Numbered from the stretch's first letter, positions 25,765 through 34,883 are shown. The stretch: DNA of 64,000 bases from Gemmatimonadota bacterium (GCA_029262115.1 JAJCZZ010000027.1:1-64000); one strand, 5' to 3'. Notes: a model not told the origin generated them from the sequence alone. Numbers and translations are program-made.

Positions 25765-26841
25765 TCAACGTCGTCGGGGGTACCGCCTCGATTCGAACGG
25801 ACGCGCGGGCATTGCTACCTCCACCGCGTGCGAGATTCCTACCGCCAGTTGCGGGCCGATTGCGTGGGAGATCGTCTCCCCCAGGTGGGCACCCAGCGCC
25901 TCCCCCAACCCCAGGCCGATCGACTCGGACGTCCAAGCCGGAATCCACCCGCCTGCCTCACCCCTCTCGCGAGGCGCCGGAGGCGTTCCGCCTTCCGTCC
26001 CCTTCCGTACGACGCGGATACGACCGCCGAATGTCTCGACCTCCACGACCGCGCCCCCGCCTCCGACCGTGAACGAATTGCGCTGCCCCTTCTCGAAACG
26101 CTCGGGTGCTCCGGGAAGATTCGAAGTGATGCTTCCGTAGATCGTCGAGAGGGTCATGGAGGCGGCCACCCGCTCGTCGAGTGCGAGCGTGACCGAGCCC
26201 CCGTGCGATCCGAAGAAGTAGCTGCCGGTCGAGGCGAAGGTGCCGTCGAAGTAGACGCGCCCGCCAACGGTCCCGGCATCCACCAGGGTGGCCCGCACGC
26301 CCTCCATGATGATGTCGCCCCCGGCACTCTCTGCCAGGATCTCCCCGCTCGCGTTTCGGATGCGTATCTCCGAGGCCGCTGTCTCGACTTCCACACGGCC
26401 TCGCGAGCCCTCGATGAGGACTCGACCCTGCACCGATCCCGCCTTCACGACGCCCCGCCCTCCGCGGATCGTCACGTTGCCCCGCATGCTCTCGGCCTCG
26501 ACTTCACCGTCCGAGCCTTCGATCAGGATGTCCGTGTACATGCCGTCGGCCTCGATGTCGAACGAGCGGGGAACCGTGATCGTGAAGTCGACGATATTTG
26601 CGGGACCGCGTCGGGCCTCCGCATCGACGTCGATGGTCGAGCCCCGGCGGTCGATATCCACGTAGGTGCGGCTGGAGTGCTCGCCCTGGACCCGGACGGA
26701 CGGACGGTCCCACACCCCGATCGTGATGCTCCCACCCGGGGAGTCGACTTCGAGCCGGGTCGCCCCGTTCACCGCGAAGGTGGTATCGGTCTGCTGGACC
26801 ATGCTGAGCGCCACGAAGGCGCCGATGACGAGACCGTTCAT
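25765..26841 (-). CDS. DUF4097-type secreted beta-helix protein
   Basis: A short hydrophobic N-terminus (MNGLVIGAFVALSMVQQ) is followed by a run of roughly 20-residue beta repeats (such as IEADGMYTDILIEGSDGEV, VTIRGGRGVVKAGSVQGRVL, EIRIRNASGEILAESAGGDI), the pattern of DUF4097/adhesin-like proteins that fold as a beta-helix. The C-terminal 60 residues are low-complexity and basic. GGAGTG precedes the ATG. It is the third gene after an ECF sigma and its anti-sigma factor, 54 bases downstream, so it is probably an effector or sensor of that module. Its function is not known. Confidence 0.82.
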   Translation of the reverse strand: MNGLVIGAFVALSMVQQTDTTFAVNGATRLEVDSPGGSITIGVWDRPSVRVQGEHSSRTYVDIDRRGSTIDVDAEARRGPANIVDFTITVPRSFDIEADGMYTDILIEGSDGEVEAESMRGNVTIRGGRGVVKAGSVQGRVLIEGSRGRVEVETAASEIRIRNASGEILAESAGGDIIMEGVRATLVDAGTVGGRVYFDGTFASTGSYFFGSHGGSVTLALDERVAASMTLSTIYGSITSNLPGAPERFEKGQRNSFTVGGGGAVVEVETFGGRIRVVRKGTEGGTPPAPRERGEAGGWIPAWTSESIGLGLGEALGAHLGETISHAIGPQLAVGISHAVEVAMPARPFESRRYPRRR

Positions 26842-26895
26842 TCTATCACTCCATTCATCGTTTCTTGTGGGTCCAACCGAAGCGAAAAGAGTGCC

Positions 26896-27615
26896 TCAGC
26901 TTCGGGATTCGATCATCGTGGCGGCGCGCCGGAGCACCCGCATTCTTGCGGTCTGGTGGCTGACCATCATGCTCATCAACAACTCGCTCGAAGGGTCGGC
27001 CGCGAGCGCTTTGCGCACGTCCGCCACGGCGTCGTCGATCGCGGACAGGGACTCCTCGAGCGCCCGCACCGTTTCCGGCCGCATGACCTCGCGTCCCTGG
27101 GCGACGAGGGCCTCGAGCTCCAGGACCGCCTGGTCGTATCCCGCCATCGACGTGCCGGCGGCACGAGCGGCCGCGCCGAGCACGAACGTCGACTCGTTCG
27201 CACCCCGTTGGGGCGTAGGCGCAACGACCATTCCCGGCTGGATTGCCAGCCACATTCCTCCCGCCGAGACGATCGCCACCGCGGCGGCCGCAGCGGCCAT
27301 CTGCGGCAAAGAGAGCGTCCAACGCCGACGCCTCGATCGGGCCAGCGGCCCGGGAAAGCGAACGACCGTCGCCGCTTCTGGCTCCGGAACCTCCTGGCTC
27401 CCGAGTCGTCCTTCGATCCCCGCCCAACTCCCCTCGGGGGGTCGACCGCCTCGGGGCAGTCCGCGAAGGCTGGACACTGTTTCGGACAGTACGGCATACT
27501 CCTCGCGGCACACCGAACACGACTCGAGGTGCGCCCGGACATCGGCGACGATCGTCGAAGGCAGACTTCCGTCGACCAGGTCGTTCATGCGTTCGATCGA
27601 GGGGTGCTCGCTCAT
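26896..27615 (-). CDS. Zinc-finger anti-sigma factor
   Basis: The start is a ZAS motif, His29-x3-Cys33-x2-Cys36 in RAHLESCSVCREE. A central hydrophobic helix (about 102-124) should span the inner membrane. The remaining periplasmic part carries helical segments (VLELEALVAQGREVMRPETV, ALEESLSAIDDAVADV) that could form a sensing coiled coil. It should sequester the ECF sigma factor encoded immediately upstream; the genes overlap by an ATGA, ensuring matched synthesis. Confidence 0.88.
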   Translation of the reverse strand: MSEHPSIERMNDLVDGSLPSTIVADVRAHLESCSVCREEYAVLSETVSSLRGLPRGGRPPEGSWAGIEGRLGSQEVPEPEAATVVRFPGPLARSRRRRWTLSLPQMAAAAAAVAIVSAGGMWLAIQPGMVVAPTPQRGANESTFVLGAAARAAGTSMAGYDQAVLELEALVAQGREVMRPETVRALEESLSAIDDAVADVRKALAADPSSELLMSMMVSHQTARMRVLRRAATMIESRS

Positions 27616-28184
27616 GCGTCCAATGCCGCCTTCACGAGCCCGCGAGCCCGATGGATTTGTGCCTTGACCGTTCCCAGACTCACCCCCGTCATTTCCGCGA
27701 TCTCGCCGTACTTGTACCCCTGGACGTCTCGCAGCACGAGAACCTGGCGGGCCTTGGTCGGTAGCGCGGCGATGGCGCGCTCCAGGTCGACGCGTGTTCC
27801 CGGCATCGACCGCCGTGCCGTGCGCCCGTACGACTCCAGATCGGGCGCCGTAAACTCACGGGCGCGCCGCCTTCCGAGCGATCGGCGCTCCTGAAGGATG
27901 TGGTTCACGGCCAGGCGGTGGAGCCAGGTGGTGAACAGGGCATCTCCTCGAAACGACTTCAGCCGCTCCCACGCCCTCACGTAGACGTCCTGAACGAGCT
28001 CTTCGGCCCGCTGCGCGTCTCCGCTCATCCGCAAGCAGAGCGCGTAGATGCGCTCGCTCGTCCGATGGTAGACCGCCTCGAACGCCTTCGCGTCGCCGTT
28101 CCCGGCGCGCTCCACCAGGGCCTCCACGGACTCTCCGTCGCCGGAGTTCACCCCTCGGTCATTCCATATCTCAAATGCGCCCAT
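27612..28184 (-). CDS. ECF-type RNA polymerase sigma factor
   Basis: The 190-residue product has sigma region 2 (YHRTSERIYALCLRMSGD, AEELVQDVYVRAWERL) and region 4 (AIAALPTKARQVLVLRDVQG, YKYGEIAEMTGVSLGTVKAQ), with a basic linker between. It is the standard partner of the anti-sigma factor encoded next. GGAGACC lies just before the ATG at 28184; a GTG at codon 12 is an alternative start. The operon sigma, anti-sigma, DUF4097 protein is common in Gemmatimonadota-like genomes. Confidence 0.92.
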   Translation of the reverse strand: MGAFEIWNDRGVNSGDGESVEALVERAGNGDAKAFEAVYHRTSERIYALCLRMSGDAQRAEELVQDVYVRAWERLKSFRGDALFTTWLHRLAVNHILQERRSLGRRRAREFTAPDLESYGRTARRSMPGTRVDLERAIAALPTKARQVLVLRDVQGYKYGEIAEMTGVSLGTVKAQIHRARGLVKAALDA

Positions 28185-28309
28185 GGTCTCCGCATCGTCG
28201 TGAAGAAGCGTCCCGGGAGACCCCTGGGGTCATTCGGCGGGAAGCGAGTCCACGCACGTGCCGGTCGTCTCACTACCTTGGATGCCGGCAGAGGGTCGGA
28301 AGGTTTGGA

Positions 28310-28756
28310 TCAAGGTCGGTTCTCTTTTCGCACGACGAAGCGGAGACCGGACCAATCCGCGTCCACCGCACAGATCTTGTTGTCTACGAGGCCCGTTGAG
28401 AGACCGTGAGCCCGGACGTCCGCCCCCCGGAATTCGCTTGCCAGCGGAGATGACTGCTTCGGCCACGCGACCCAGAGGCCACCGTTCGATCGGAGTCGGG
28501 CGGCCCCCCACGCAAAGCGGGCCGCGAGCGGACCGGCGTCGGGAACGAAGGCAACGATGACGTCGTAGGGTCCCTCGTCGCCAGGGCCGGCGGCGACCTG
28601 AACGCCGATGACATGAGCGGCCGTGACCTGAACATCGGGAGGCAGAGGATCGAGGAGCGCAGGGAAGTGGTCCGGCGCTGCGATCGTTGCCACCCGGTGG
28701 CCTTCCTTGATCCCGAGTTTGCGCGCCAGCGGTGTGCCCGAGTATCCGGCCGTCAC
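28310..28756 (-). CDS. DUF3052-family protein
   Basis: The 148-residue product opens with TAGYSGTPLARKLGIKEGHR and continues with LPPDVQV, a VIVAFVPDAGPLAARFAWG strand-helix, and LWVAWPKQSS, the pattern of the DUF3052 family (small cytoplasmic proteins of unknown function; members begin '(T)AGYS-TPL-KKLGIK-G'). The family C-terminus VDNKICAVDADWSGLRFVVR is also present. The GTG start overlaps the stop of the SRPBCC gene (GTGA), so the pair is translationally coupled. Confidence 0.86.
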   Translation of the reverse strand: MTAGYSGTPLARKLGIKEGHRVATIAAPDHFPALLDPLPPDVQVTAAHVIGVQVAAGPGDEGPYDVIVAFVPDAGPLAARFAWGAARLRSNGGLWVAWPKQSSPLASEFRGADVRAHGLSTGLVDNKICAVDADWSGLRFVVRKENRP

Positions 28757-29286
28757 GAAACGCCCTCGATGTCCGTGTCCATGGCGCCCCCGAAGCGGTC
28801 GACGAGCGCGCCGAGATACCGTTCCAACGAGCCCTCGTACCCGAGGATGAACTGCGAGACGAAGCGGTACACAGGGCTGTAGATCTGACCGTTTTCGGTG
28901 ATCGTCACGCGGGTTTCCGAGCCGGAACGTTCCAGCCGGTACACCCACACCCCGCCGAAGGGCAGTCCTTCGTCCGCGATCCGGGTCACCAGATCATTCG
29001 GTCGACTCCACCGCGTTACTTCGAACGTCAGCGCCTCTCCGGACGCGACCTCCCGCCACGACGGGCGCCCCTCCACGGCCGGGAGGACCTCCACCTCGGT
29101 CACGTCCGCCCGCCACGACGGGAACTCGTTCGGCGTGGAGATGGCCCTCCACACCGAGTCGATGGGAGCGTTGACCCGTGCCCATCGGGTCACCGTGTGA
29201 TCCTGCGAGATCGCCAGCCCGAAACCGAACACGACGCCGACAGCCAGGAGCACCACGGTGAACAGGAAACCGAGCACAGCCTTCAT
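28753..29286 (-). CDS. Membrane-anchored SRPBCC-fold protein
   Basis: One N-terminal hydrophobic helix (residues 3-27) is followed by a START/SRPBCC-like domain: HTVTRWARVNAPIDSVWRAI, FPSWRADVTEVEVLP, FEVTRWSRPNDLVTRI and a C-terminal helix SLERYLGALVDRFGG. SRPBCC proteins bind hydrophobic ligands in a deep pocket. At 177 residues it is normal plus anchor. ATG 29286 is where the signal anchor begins. It is coupled to the DUF3052 gene and lies 40 bases after the MarR regulator gene, so it may be under MarR control. Confidence 0.8.
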   Translation of the reverse strand: MKAVLGFLFTVVLLAVGVVFGFGLAISQDHTVTRWARVNAPIDSVWRAISTPNEFPSWRADVTEVEVLPAVEGRPSWREVASGEALTFEVTRWSRPNDLVTRIADEGLPFGGVWVYRLERSGSETRVTITENGQIYSPVYRFVSQFILGYEGSLERYLGALVDRFGGAMDTDIEGVS

Positions 29287-29326
29287 GGGCGATGCCTCCA
29301 GAGGTGGGTGTGGGAGAGCGTGCGTC

Positions 29327-29806
29327 TCACGAGGTGGCCTCCGCGGCCGGGGAAGACGGCGTCGACCGGCGCTGCCGGATGGCTGCGTCGGCCGCCTCCG
29401 CCAGGAGAACCAGCCCGCGGAGCGCATCCGCACGGTCGTATGGGGACATCAGGTGCAACACGCGATGCACGCGCTCGGGATCGAGCACCGTCTGCGCATC
29501 ACGGACCCGCTCGCCCGCCTCGGTAAGGCGGACGTTGGTGACCCGGCGGTCGGAAGGGTCGCGTGTCCGCATCACATATCCGTGGCGTTCGAGGCGCTTC
29601 AAAGTAAGCGACATCGTGGACGGCGTGACGCCCATATGGTCCGCCAACTCACCGACCATGGTGGGGTCCAGGCTGTCCAGATGGCTCAGGATGCTCGCCT
29701 GGTGGGCACTCAAGACGGTATCGCTGTGCGGATCCCGGACATGCCGAGCGTGGCAGGCGAAATAGATACGCGGGTACGCGGACAGAACCGTTTCGACGTC
29801 GGACAA
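29327..29806 (-). CDS. MarR-family transcriptional regulator
   Basis: The 159-residue product is a winged helix-turn-helix of the MarR type: LSAHQASILSHLDSLDPTMV, the recognition helix in GVTPSTMSLTLKRLERHGYV, and the wing RDPSDRRVTNVRLTEAGERV. The first in-frame start is a TTG at 29806; a TAA lies four codons further upstream, which limits the start choice. MarR dimers typically repress their own and adjacent genes and respond to phenolic or oxidant ligands. A near-perfect palindrome just upstream is the likely binding site. The downstream SRPBCC and DUF3052 genes are probable targets. Confidence 0.88.
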   Translation of the reverse strand: MSDVETVLSAYPRIYFACHARHVRDPHSDTVLSAHQASILSHLDSLDPTMVGELADHMGVTPSTMSLTLKRLERHGYVMRTRDPSDRRVTNVRLTEAGERVRDAQTVLDPERVHRVLHLMSPYDRADALRGLVLLAEAADAAIRQRRSTPSSPAAEATS

Positions 29807-29821
29807 GGACTCGGCATTTTA

Positions 29822-29837
29822 ATTTGATTCGTCAAAT
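29822..29837. promoter_or_regulatory. Palindrome ATTTGA-TTCG-TCAAAT, likely MarR operator
   Basis: A perfect 6-base inverted repeat with a 4-base centre lies 15 bases upstream of the marR start codon, in an AT-rich island (TATATATTG follows at 29841) that stands out in this GC-rich sequence. The half-site TTTGA is typical of MarR/OhrR-type operators. Its position over the promoter suggests autorepression. Confidence 0.65.
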
Positions 29838-30015
29838 CAATATATATTGTCGGAGTGGAGGCGGTCAATCCGTGATGGCTCGCCATGTGGTGCGCCTCGG
29901 ATCCGAGGCGGAGCGAGTTCGAGGCACCGCCGGCGGAGGCCAGCTGGCGGAGGTACAGCTGTCGGGAGCCACCGTGTCCGCTGAGAGGCTACCCCGTCCA
30001 ATACCGAAATCGAAA

Positions 30016-30047
30016 ACGGGGCCGACGCCTGATGGCGCCGACCCCGT
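30016..30047 (-). terminator. Rho-independent terminator after the SusCD locus 1 operon
   Basis: A 14-base stem (ACGGGGCCGACGCC / GGCGCCGACCCCGT, two wobble pairs on RNA) with a TGAT loop is followed on the minus strand by TTTTCGATTT. It lies 23 bases after the SusD-like gene stop. Confidence 0.8.
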
Positions 30048-30070
30048 CCCGACCTACCGGAAGAACCCGA

Positions 30071-31384
30071 TCAGGTGATGTTCGGGTTCGTCTCCTGCTC
30101 CGCCTCCGAGATCGGGAAGCAGAAGTCCCGCGTCGTCAGATGCGAGCCCTGGTCCAAGGCACCGCTTACCTGCTCGAGCGGCTGAAGATCACCTGGAGTG
30201 GAGTTGAGTTCCCATCGCCGAAGAGCCGGAAGCCGCCGACCCTCCAACCATGTCTCAATGGCGTGCTCGCGCTTGAACTGTGTCCACGCCTCCGACATCG
30301 AGGCCGGTGCAATCGGCGCGACACCCGCACCCGTACGCAACTCGTTGATCAGTTGCACAGCGGTCGCCATGTCGCTGTTCATGAGCGCGTTCTCGGCCTG
30401 AAGTAGCCGCATCTCAGCGCCGGATGAAAGCTCGATGGGCGAATCGTCCTCGTTGTGCTTCTCCTCAGGGAACCACGGCACGAGCCCGCAGCACCCGGTC
30501 GAGGCGTCGCCCGTCTCTTCGGTCGTACGGAACGGGACCCGCGGGTCGCCGTTCGGGTTGATGTCACTCTTCCCGTAATCCTCGAGCCACGTCCCCCACA
30601 CGGAGTGCGCCTTGTAGGGCTCCGCCTTCGTCGACACGAAGATCCGGTTGGACTGTGTGTCGTCTCCGATGTCGAAGTACGGCATGTCATAGCTGAAGCC
30701 GGTCGGTACGGTCGCGGCATCCTGGACCGCACCCGCCCAGTCGCCCAGGAACGCCTTGACCGACGCGCGTCCCGCGATGGCCGCGGTGCGCACGTCCCCG
30801 GCTCCCAGCGAGGCGGCCTGGTCGAACAGCGTCAGGGCCTGCTGAAGGTGGACGGTGTAATCCTGCGGCGCACCTCCGTCGATCACCGCCTGGCACATGC
30901 TTTCACCCAGCAAACGGTTCGAGTACCCTCCCCACAGGTACAGTTGCGCCAACACCTCCTGGTCCTGCTCGCCCGCCTCCAGCGCGTTGATGCGACGCAG
31001 TCCGTCATCCACCAGGAAGCGCGCCCGATGGGCGTTCTCCCAGTGGGTATTGACCTCGTCGTCGTTCAACTCACCCCTCTGCTGCTCGGGAGTGATCCCG
31101 AAGCTGCCGGTCGAACCTGACGGGTGGATCTCACGGGCCACTGCTCCGCCCGTGTATGCAATCCAGTTGAGGGCATCCGCGAGCGCCCGGCCGGCCCCAT
31201 TCGTGATTGCCTCCTGGGACTCCGGCGCATCGAGGAAGTCGGCATCGATGGGTCCAGGGTTCACCACATCGGTGTCACACCCGGACAGCGCCAGGAAGGC
31301 GGCTGTCGCAATCGACCCCATCCTCAGCGTTCTGAACTTCGACCCCGCGAAGAGGCGGGCGTCATTTTGGTCGTTCTGTCTCAT
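30071..31384 (-). CDS. SusD/RagB-like outer-membrane nutrient-binding lipoprotein (locus 1)
   Basis: The 437-residue protein has a lipoprotein signal with lipobox LSGC, then the helical TPR-like arrangement of SusD family lids: WGGYSNRLLGESMCQAVIDG, AGRASVKAFLGDWAGAVQDA and the conserved C-terminal ETWLEGRRLPALRRW, finishing with FCFPISEAEQETNPNI. SusD proteins sit on top of SusC channels and capture oligosaccharides, peptides or other polymers. Start ATG 31384 has GAGGAGG upstream and lies 14 bases after the SusC stop. The C-terminal C-FPIS-E-NPNI ending recurs in the second SusD of this window. Confidence 0.9.
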   Translation of the reverse strand: MRQNDQNDARLFAGSKFRTLRMGSIATAAFLALSGCDTDVVNPGPIDADFLDAPESQEAITNGAGRALADALNWIAYTGGAVAREIHPSGSTGSFGITPEQQRGELNDDEVNTHWENAHRARFLVDDGLRRINALEAGEQDQEVLAQLYLWGGYSNRLLGESMCQAVIDGGAPQDYTVHLQQALTLFDQAASLGAGDVRTAAIAGRASVKAFLGDWAGAVQDAATVPTGFSYDMPYFDIGDDTQSNRIFVSTKAEPYKAHSVWGTWLEDYGKSDINPNGDPRVPFRTTEETGDASTGCCGLVPWFPEEKHNEDDSPIELSSGAEMRLLQAENALMNSDMATAVQLINELRTGAGVAPIAPASMSEAWTQFKREHAIETWLEGRRLPALRRWELNSTPGDLQPLEQVSGALDQGSHLTTRDFCFPISEAEQETNPNIT

Positions 31385-31398
31385 AATCTCGCCCCTCC

Positions 31399-34383
31399 TC
31401 AAAAGACGACCCGAAAGGCCAGCGTCCAGACCGCCGGCGGCGGAATGTGCTCGCTGATCGACGTGACGAGGAAGCTGCCTGGCTGCTCGCCGTCTCGGCT
31501 GATCGGGTTGTTGTCGTTGTTTCCACCCATCTCCGGATCGAAGTGGGTCCATTCGTCGTTCGTCCACCGCCAGATGTTGCGGCCGGACAGCGTGAACGTG
31601 GCTGCGTTCGCACCCGGCATCAGACCCTCGGGCACCGGGAGCTGCAGCGACACTTCACGGAGCTTGAAGAAGTTCGCCTTCTCCGCCCAGAACTCGCTCT
31701 CCACGATACCTGCCGTGCAGCGCGCCCGCTGAAGCGCGGTCAGCGCGTCGCGTCCCTGGGTTTCCTCGATCGTGTACTCGTCGAAACAGCCCGGCCACCG
31801 GACCGACCGGCCGATGGCGTTGCTCGCCACGCCAGCGGTGATGTAGTGGCCTCCCTGATACTCGCCACGAGCGCTGAGGCGAATGCCTCCGGGCAGAGAC
31901 ACCAGGGTGTTGGCGCCAATGACGTGCGTGGGTGAGTTCGGGCCGTAGATGCAGTCGTCCTCGATGATCGGGTCCGCGAGGGCGGTCGGGTTCGTCACGC
32001 ACTCGCCCCGGATGACCGGCACGGGCTGACCGTCGATGATCCACCCGTTGCCGCCGACCGAGATTTCAGCAAGGTCCACCGGAAGGCCGACCTCACTGTC
32101 GTTCGTGAAGAGCGACCCGCCGAGGTCCCAGCTCCAGCCGTCGCCCTCGATGATGACGGCGTTGGCGGTGATCTCGACACCCTTGTTGTTGATCTCGCCG
32201 ACGTTCTCCAACTGCGAGGACGATCCGTTGATGTCCGTGAAGCCTTTCGACGGGATCTGACGGACGGCGAAGAGCGCGTCCGTGGTCTTCTGGTCGTAGT
32301 AGGTGAAGTCCAGAGACAGCCGGTCGCCCAGGAAGCTCCCATCGAATCCGAACTCGAACTCGGACGTGCGCTCCGGACCGAGTTCCGAGTTTCCGAGAAC
32401 GCGCGGGTAGAATGCCGGGCTGGAGCCCCAACCCACACCGTCGTACGTCCGCACGGCATCGAAGGCGCCCGGCGCTCGGCCGGACTGACCCCACGCCGCC
32501 CGCAGCTTCAACTGCCCGATATCGTCGTTCCAGAACGACTCGTCGGACATGACCCAGGAGCCACTCACCTTCGGGTAGACCTGGAGGCCGAAGTCGTCTC
32601 CGAACGCGCTGTTTCCGTCGACGCGCACGCCCCCGGTAATGAAGTAGCGGTTGTTGATGTCGAAGACGTTCTGAGCGAACACGCCTGCGTTCACCACGCG
32701 CTCACGCAGTTCGAACCCGAGTCGGGTACCCGCCGTGGACACGGTCGGGTCACCCGGACCGGGGAAGTCCTCACCGAGCGCCACGGTCTGCTCGGTCTCG
32801 GACGTCACGCTCTGGCCACCGAAGGAGAAGTTCGAGCGAACTCCCTCGGTGAGGCCGAAGTCGACGCTACCCACGTAGTCGAACGTGAGGGTCGCGAACT
32901 CGCTGCGCCCGTCGGCAAGAATGCCGTTCGGTGCCCGCACGAACCCGAACGGACGGAGGTTCCGGTTGTCCTGCTGTGCCAGGTCGTACCCGACGCTCAG
33001 GCGGTTCGTGAAGTTGGGAACGGGCGTGTAGGTCGCCGTCCCGCCCGTGACGAGGTGGTCGATCTGCGTCGTGATCTCCTGATTGAGCAGGGGATCGATG
33101 GCCGACCGCTCCTCACTTCCGAGGTAGTTCGCGGTCCGGCGGTACACGTTCAGGGTCAACCCGTGCGCGTTGTTGCCGGCCGCGGTGTTGCTGAAGAAGT
33201 CGTCCGTATACGACGTGTTCCACTGGAACTGGAGGTTCTGCGCCGGCGAGAAGGTGAAGTTACCCCGGACAACCGACGTCTTCTGCTGATCATTGGGAAG
33301 CACGCCCTCGTCGTCCGAATACGATCCGGACACGAAGTACCGGAGGGCATCGCCGCCCCCGGCCACGGACGCAGAGTAGCGCTGCTGCCAGGCGTTGCGA
33401 AGCCACGGGTCGATGAACACGAAGTCCGACGTGCCACCAGCGGACGTCGTGGCGGGCTCCGACGGAGGCCTCAGGCTCGACGACACTCCGAACGGGCTCA
33501 TCTTGGCCACGCCCTGTTCGATCTCTGCGGTCCACCGTGCGGAACCCTGGTGGCCACGCTTCGTGAAGATCTGGATCACGCCGGCCGCGGCTTCCGTCCC
33601 GTACAGGGTGGTCGCGGCCGCGCCCTTGATGACCTCGATACGCTCGATGTCGGACGGGTTGATGTTGTTGATCGGGCTGGCCACGTCGTTCCCGCTACGG
33701 CCGGGGTACCCGGTCGGCGGGACATTCTTGTGGAACGCGTCGCCGCGCAGCCGCACACCGTCGACGTAGATGATCGGCTGGTTGCTCATCGCGACCGATA
33801 CATTGCCGCGCAGCCGGATCCGCGCCCCGCCGCCGGCGTTGCCGGAACTCTGCATGACCGTCATCCCGGCCACGCGGCCCTGGAGCAGCGCATCCACGGA
33901 CTGAGGCGGCTCCACCAACTCGGCCACGTTGACCTGGCTGATGGTGTTTCCGATCTCACGGCGACGCGCTGCCCCGGCGGTACCGGTGACCACCAGCTCG
34001 TCCAGGCCGAGCGCCTGACCCATCAGGCGGAAGTCCTGGGTTACCGTTCCGCCTGCCGTCACCGTGACCTGGACATCCTGTGTCGCGTGACCGAGGCGCT
34101 CGGCGCGCAACGTGTGCGTGCCCGCGGGAACGTTGAGGATCAGGTACCGACCGTTCGTGCCCGAAAGCGTCCCGAGACCGGTCCCGACGACGTACATCTG
34201 GACCGACGACAGGGGGGTACCCCCCTGACCGTCGAAGACCGTCCCGGTGATCGTGCCGGTCTGCTGAGCCTGAAGCGGCGCAACCGACGTAACGGCCGCG
34301 AGTGCCAGCGCCAAAGCCCACGCCAGGCCTCTCGCCCCCTCCCCTCCCTTTCCTGCCCTTCTCACAGACAAGTACCGCTTCAT
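31399..34383 (-). CDS. SusC/RagA-like TonB-dependent outer-membrane transporter (locus 1)
   Basis: The 994-residue product begins with a signal peptide ending APLQAQ, an N-terminal carboxypeptidase-regulatory-like domain (GTITGTVFDGQGGTPLSSVQ; about 40-120), a plug domain with LDELVVTG, RGNVSVAMSNQPIIYVDGVR and the SusC hallmark IERIEVIKGAAATTLYGTEA, then a beta-barrel ending WTLAFRVVF with a terminal aromatic. It imports substrate with TonB energy, capped by the SusD partner. The upstream leader AAGGGGGAACT precedes ATG 34383. Substrate cannot be told from sequence. Confidence 0.93.
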   Translation of the reverse strand: MKRYLSVRRAGKGGEGARGLAWALALALAAVTSVAPLQAQQTGTITGTVFDGQGGTPLSSVQMYVVGTGLGTLSGTNGRYLILNVPAGTHTLRAERLGHATQDVQVTVTAGGTVTQDFRLMGQALGLDELVVTGTAGAARRREIGNTISQVNVAELVEPPQSVDALLQGRVAGMTVMQSSGNAGGGARIRLRGNVSVAMSNQPIIYVDGVRLRGDAFHKNVPPTGYPGRSGNDVASPINNINPSDIERIEVIKGAAATTLYGTEAAAGVIQIFTKRGHQGSARWTAEIEQGVAKMSPFGVSSSLRPPSEPATTSAGGTSDFVFIDPWLRNAWQQRYSASVAGGGDALRYFVSGSYSDDEGVLPNDQQKTSVVRGNFTFSPAQNLQFQWNTSYTDDFFSNTAAGNNAHGLTLNVYRRTANYLGSEERSAIDPLLNQEITTQIDHLVTGGTATYTPVPNFTNRLSVGYDLAQQDNRNLRPFGFVRAPNGILADGRSEFATLTFDYVGSVDFGLTEGVRSNFSFGGQSVTSETEQTVALGEDFPGPGDPTVSTAGTRLGFELRERVVNAGVFAQNVFDINNRYFITGGVRVDGNSAFGDDFGLQVYPKVSGSWVMSDESFWNDDIGQLKLRAAWGQSGRAPGAFDAVRTYDGVGWGSSPAFYPRVLGNSELGPERTSEFEFGFDGSFLGDRLSLDFTYYDQKTTDALFAVRQIPSKGFTDINGSSSQLENVGEINNKGVEITANAVIIEGDGWSWDLGGSLFTNDSEVGLPVDLAEISVGGNGWIIDGQPVPVIRGECVTNPTALADPIIEDDCIYGPNSPTHVIGANTLVSLPGGIRLSARGEYQGGHYITAGVASNAIGRSVRWPGCFDEYTIEETQGRDALTALQRARCTAGIVESEFWAEKANFFKLREVSLQLPVPEGLMPGANAATFTLSGRNIWRWTNDEWTHFDPEMGGNNDNNPISRDGEQPGSFLVTSISEHIPPPAVWTLAFRVVF

Positions 34384-34520
34384 AGTTCCCCCTTGTTGGG
34401 TACCCACGACCGCCCGGACCAGCCCGGCAGCGTTCGCGATTGGCGGCCAGGCCGCCGGAGTTTACTTCGTCCGTCCCTCGGATCCGATGAGATCCCCTCC
34501 GTGGTAGGTATGGGTCCCCC

Positions 34521-34883
34521 TCAGGGGACGACCGTCACTGAAACATCGTCCATTGTATCCCCTTCGATCGCATCCTGCACCCGCCCCGTAACCAGGAAAT
34601 TCCCGGCGGAACCGTACTGATGTGCCACCCTCCCGGCGGCCGACTGGGCGCCGGACAACGCGATGGAGTCCACCGAGCCGTCCGCGAAGTCCAGAATCAG
34701 CCCGATCAACTGCCGCCCGACGACGTCGAACTCGACCACGACGCTGTCCTGCACCCGGACCGGTGACGACGCCGTCAGCGTAAGCTCCAGAGGCCCACCG
34801 AGAGTCACGCTCGACTCGGAGCAGGACGCGGCAACGACCGCCACCACGAGCGCACCCGTGACAGAACCCAGAGCCCTTTTCAT
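34521..34883 (-). CDS. Small lipoprotein with PKD/Ig-like domain
   Basis: The 120-residue product has a lipoprotein signal with lipobox VAASC, then a single beta-sandwich with PKD character: LTASSPVRVQDSVVVEFDVV, LILDFADGSVDSI (the D-x-G-D-like turn) and AGRVAHQYGSAGNFLVTGRV (H-Y...G-Y/F-V). Its ATG overlaps the stop of the upstream lipoprotein gene (ATGA). It lies 137 bases before SusC and probably belongs to the same surface system, perhaps as an accessory binding protein. Confidence 0.78.
   Translation of the reverse strand: MKRALGSVTGALVVAVVAASCSESSVTLGGPLELTLTASSPVRVQDSVVVEFDVVGRQLIGLILDFADGSVDSIALSGAQSAAGRVAHQYGSAGNFLVTGRVQDAIEGDTMDDVSVTVVP

Noticed and set aside
25828-27894. A 688-codon plus-strand open frame
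   Set aside because: It runs antisense through the DUF4097, anti-sigma and sigma genes; those have family motifs and ribosome sites, while this frame is Arg/His-rich without motifs, as expected of a GC-rich shadow.
33055-34620. A 521-codon plus-strand open frame
   Set aside because: Antisense to the SusC transporter; rich in Arg and His with no motif.
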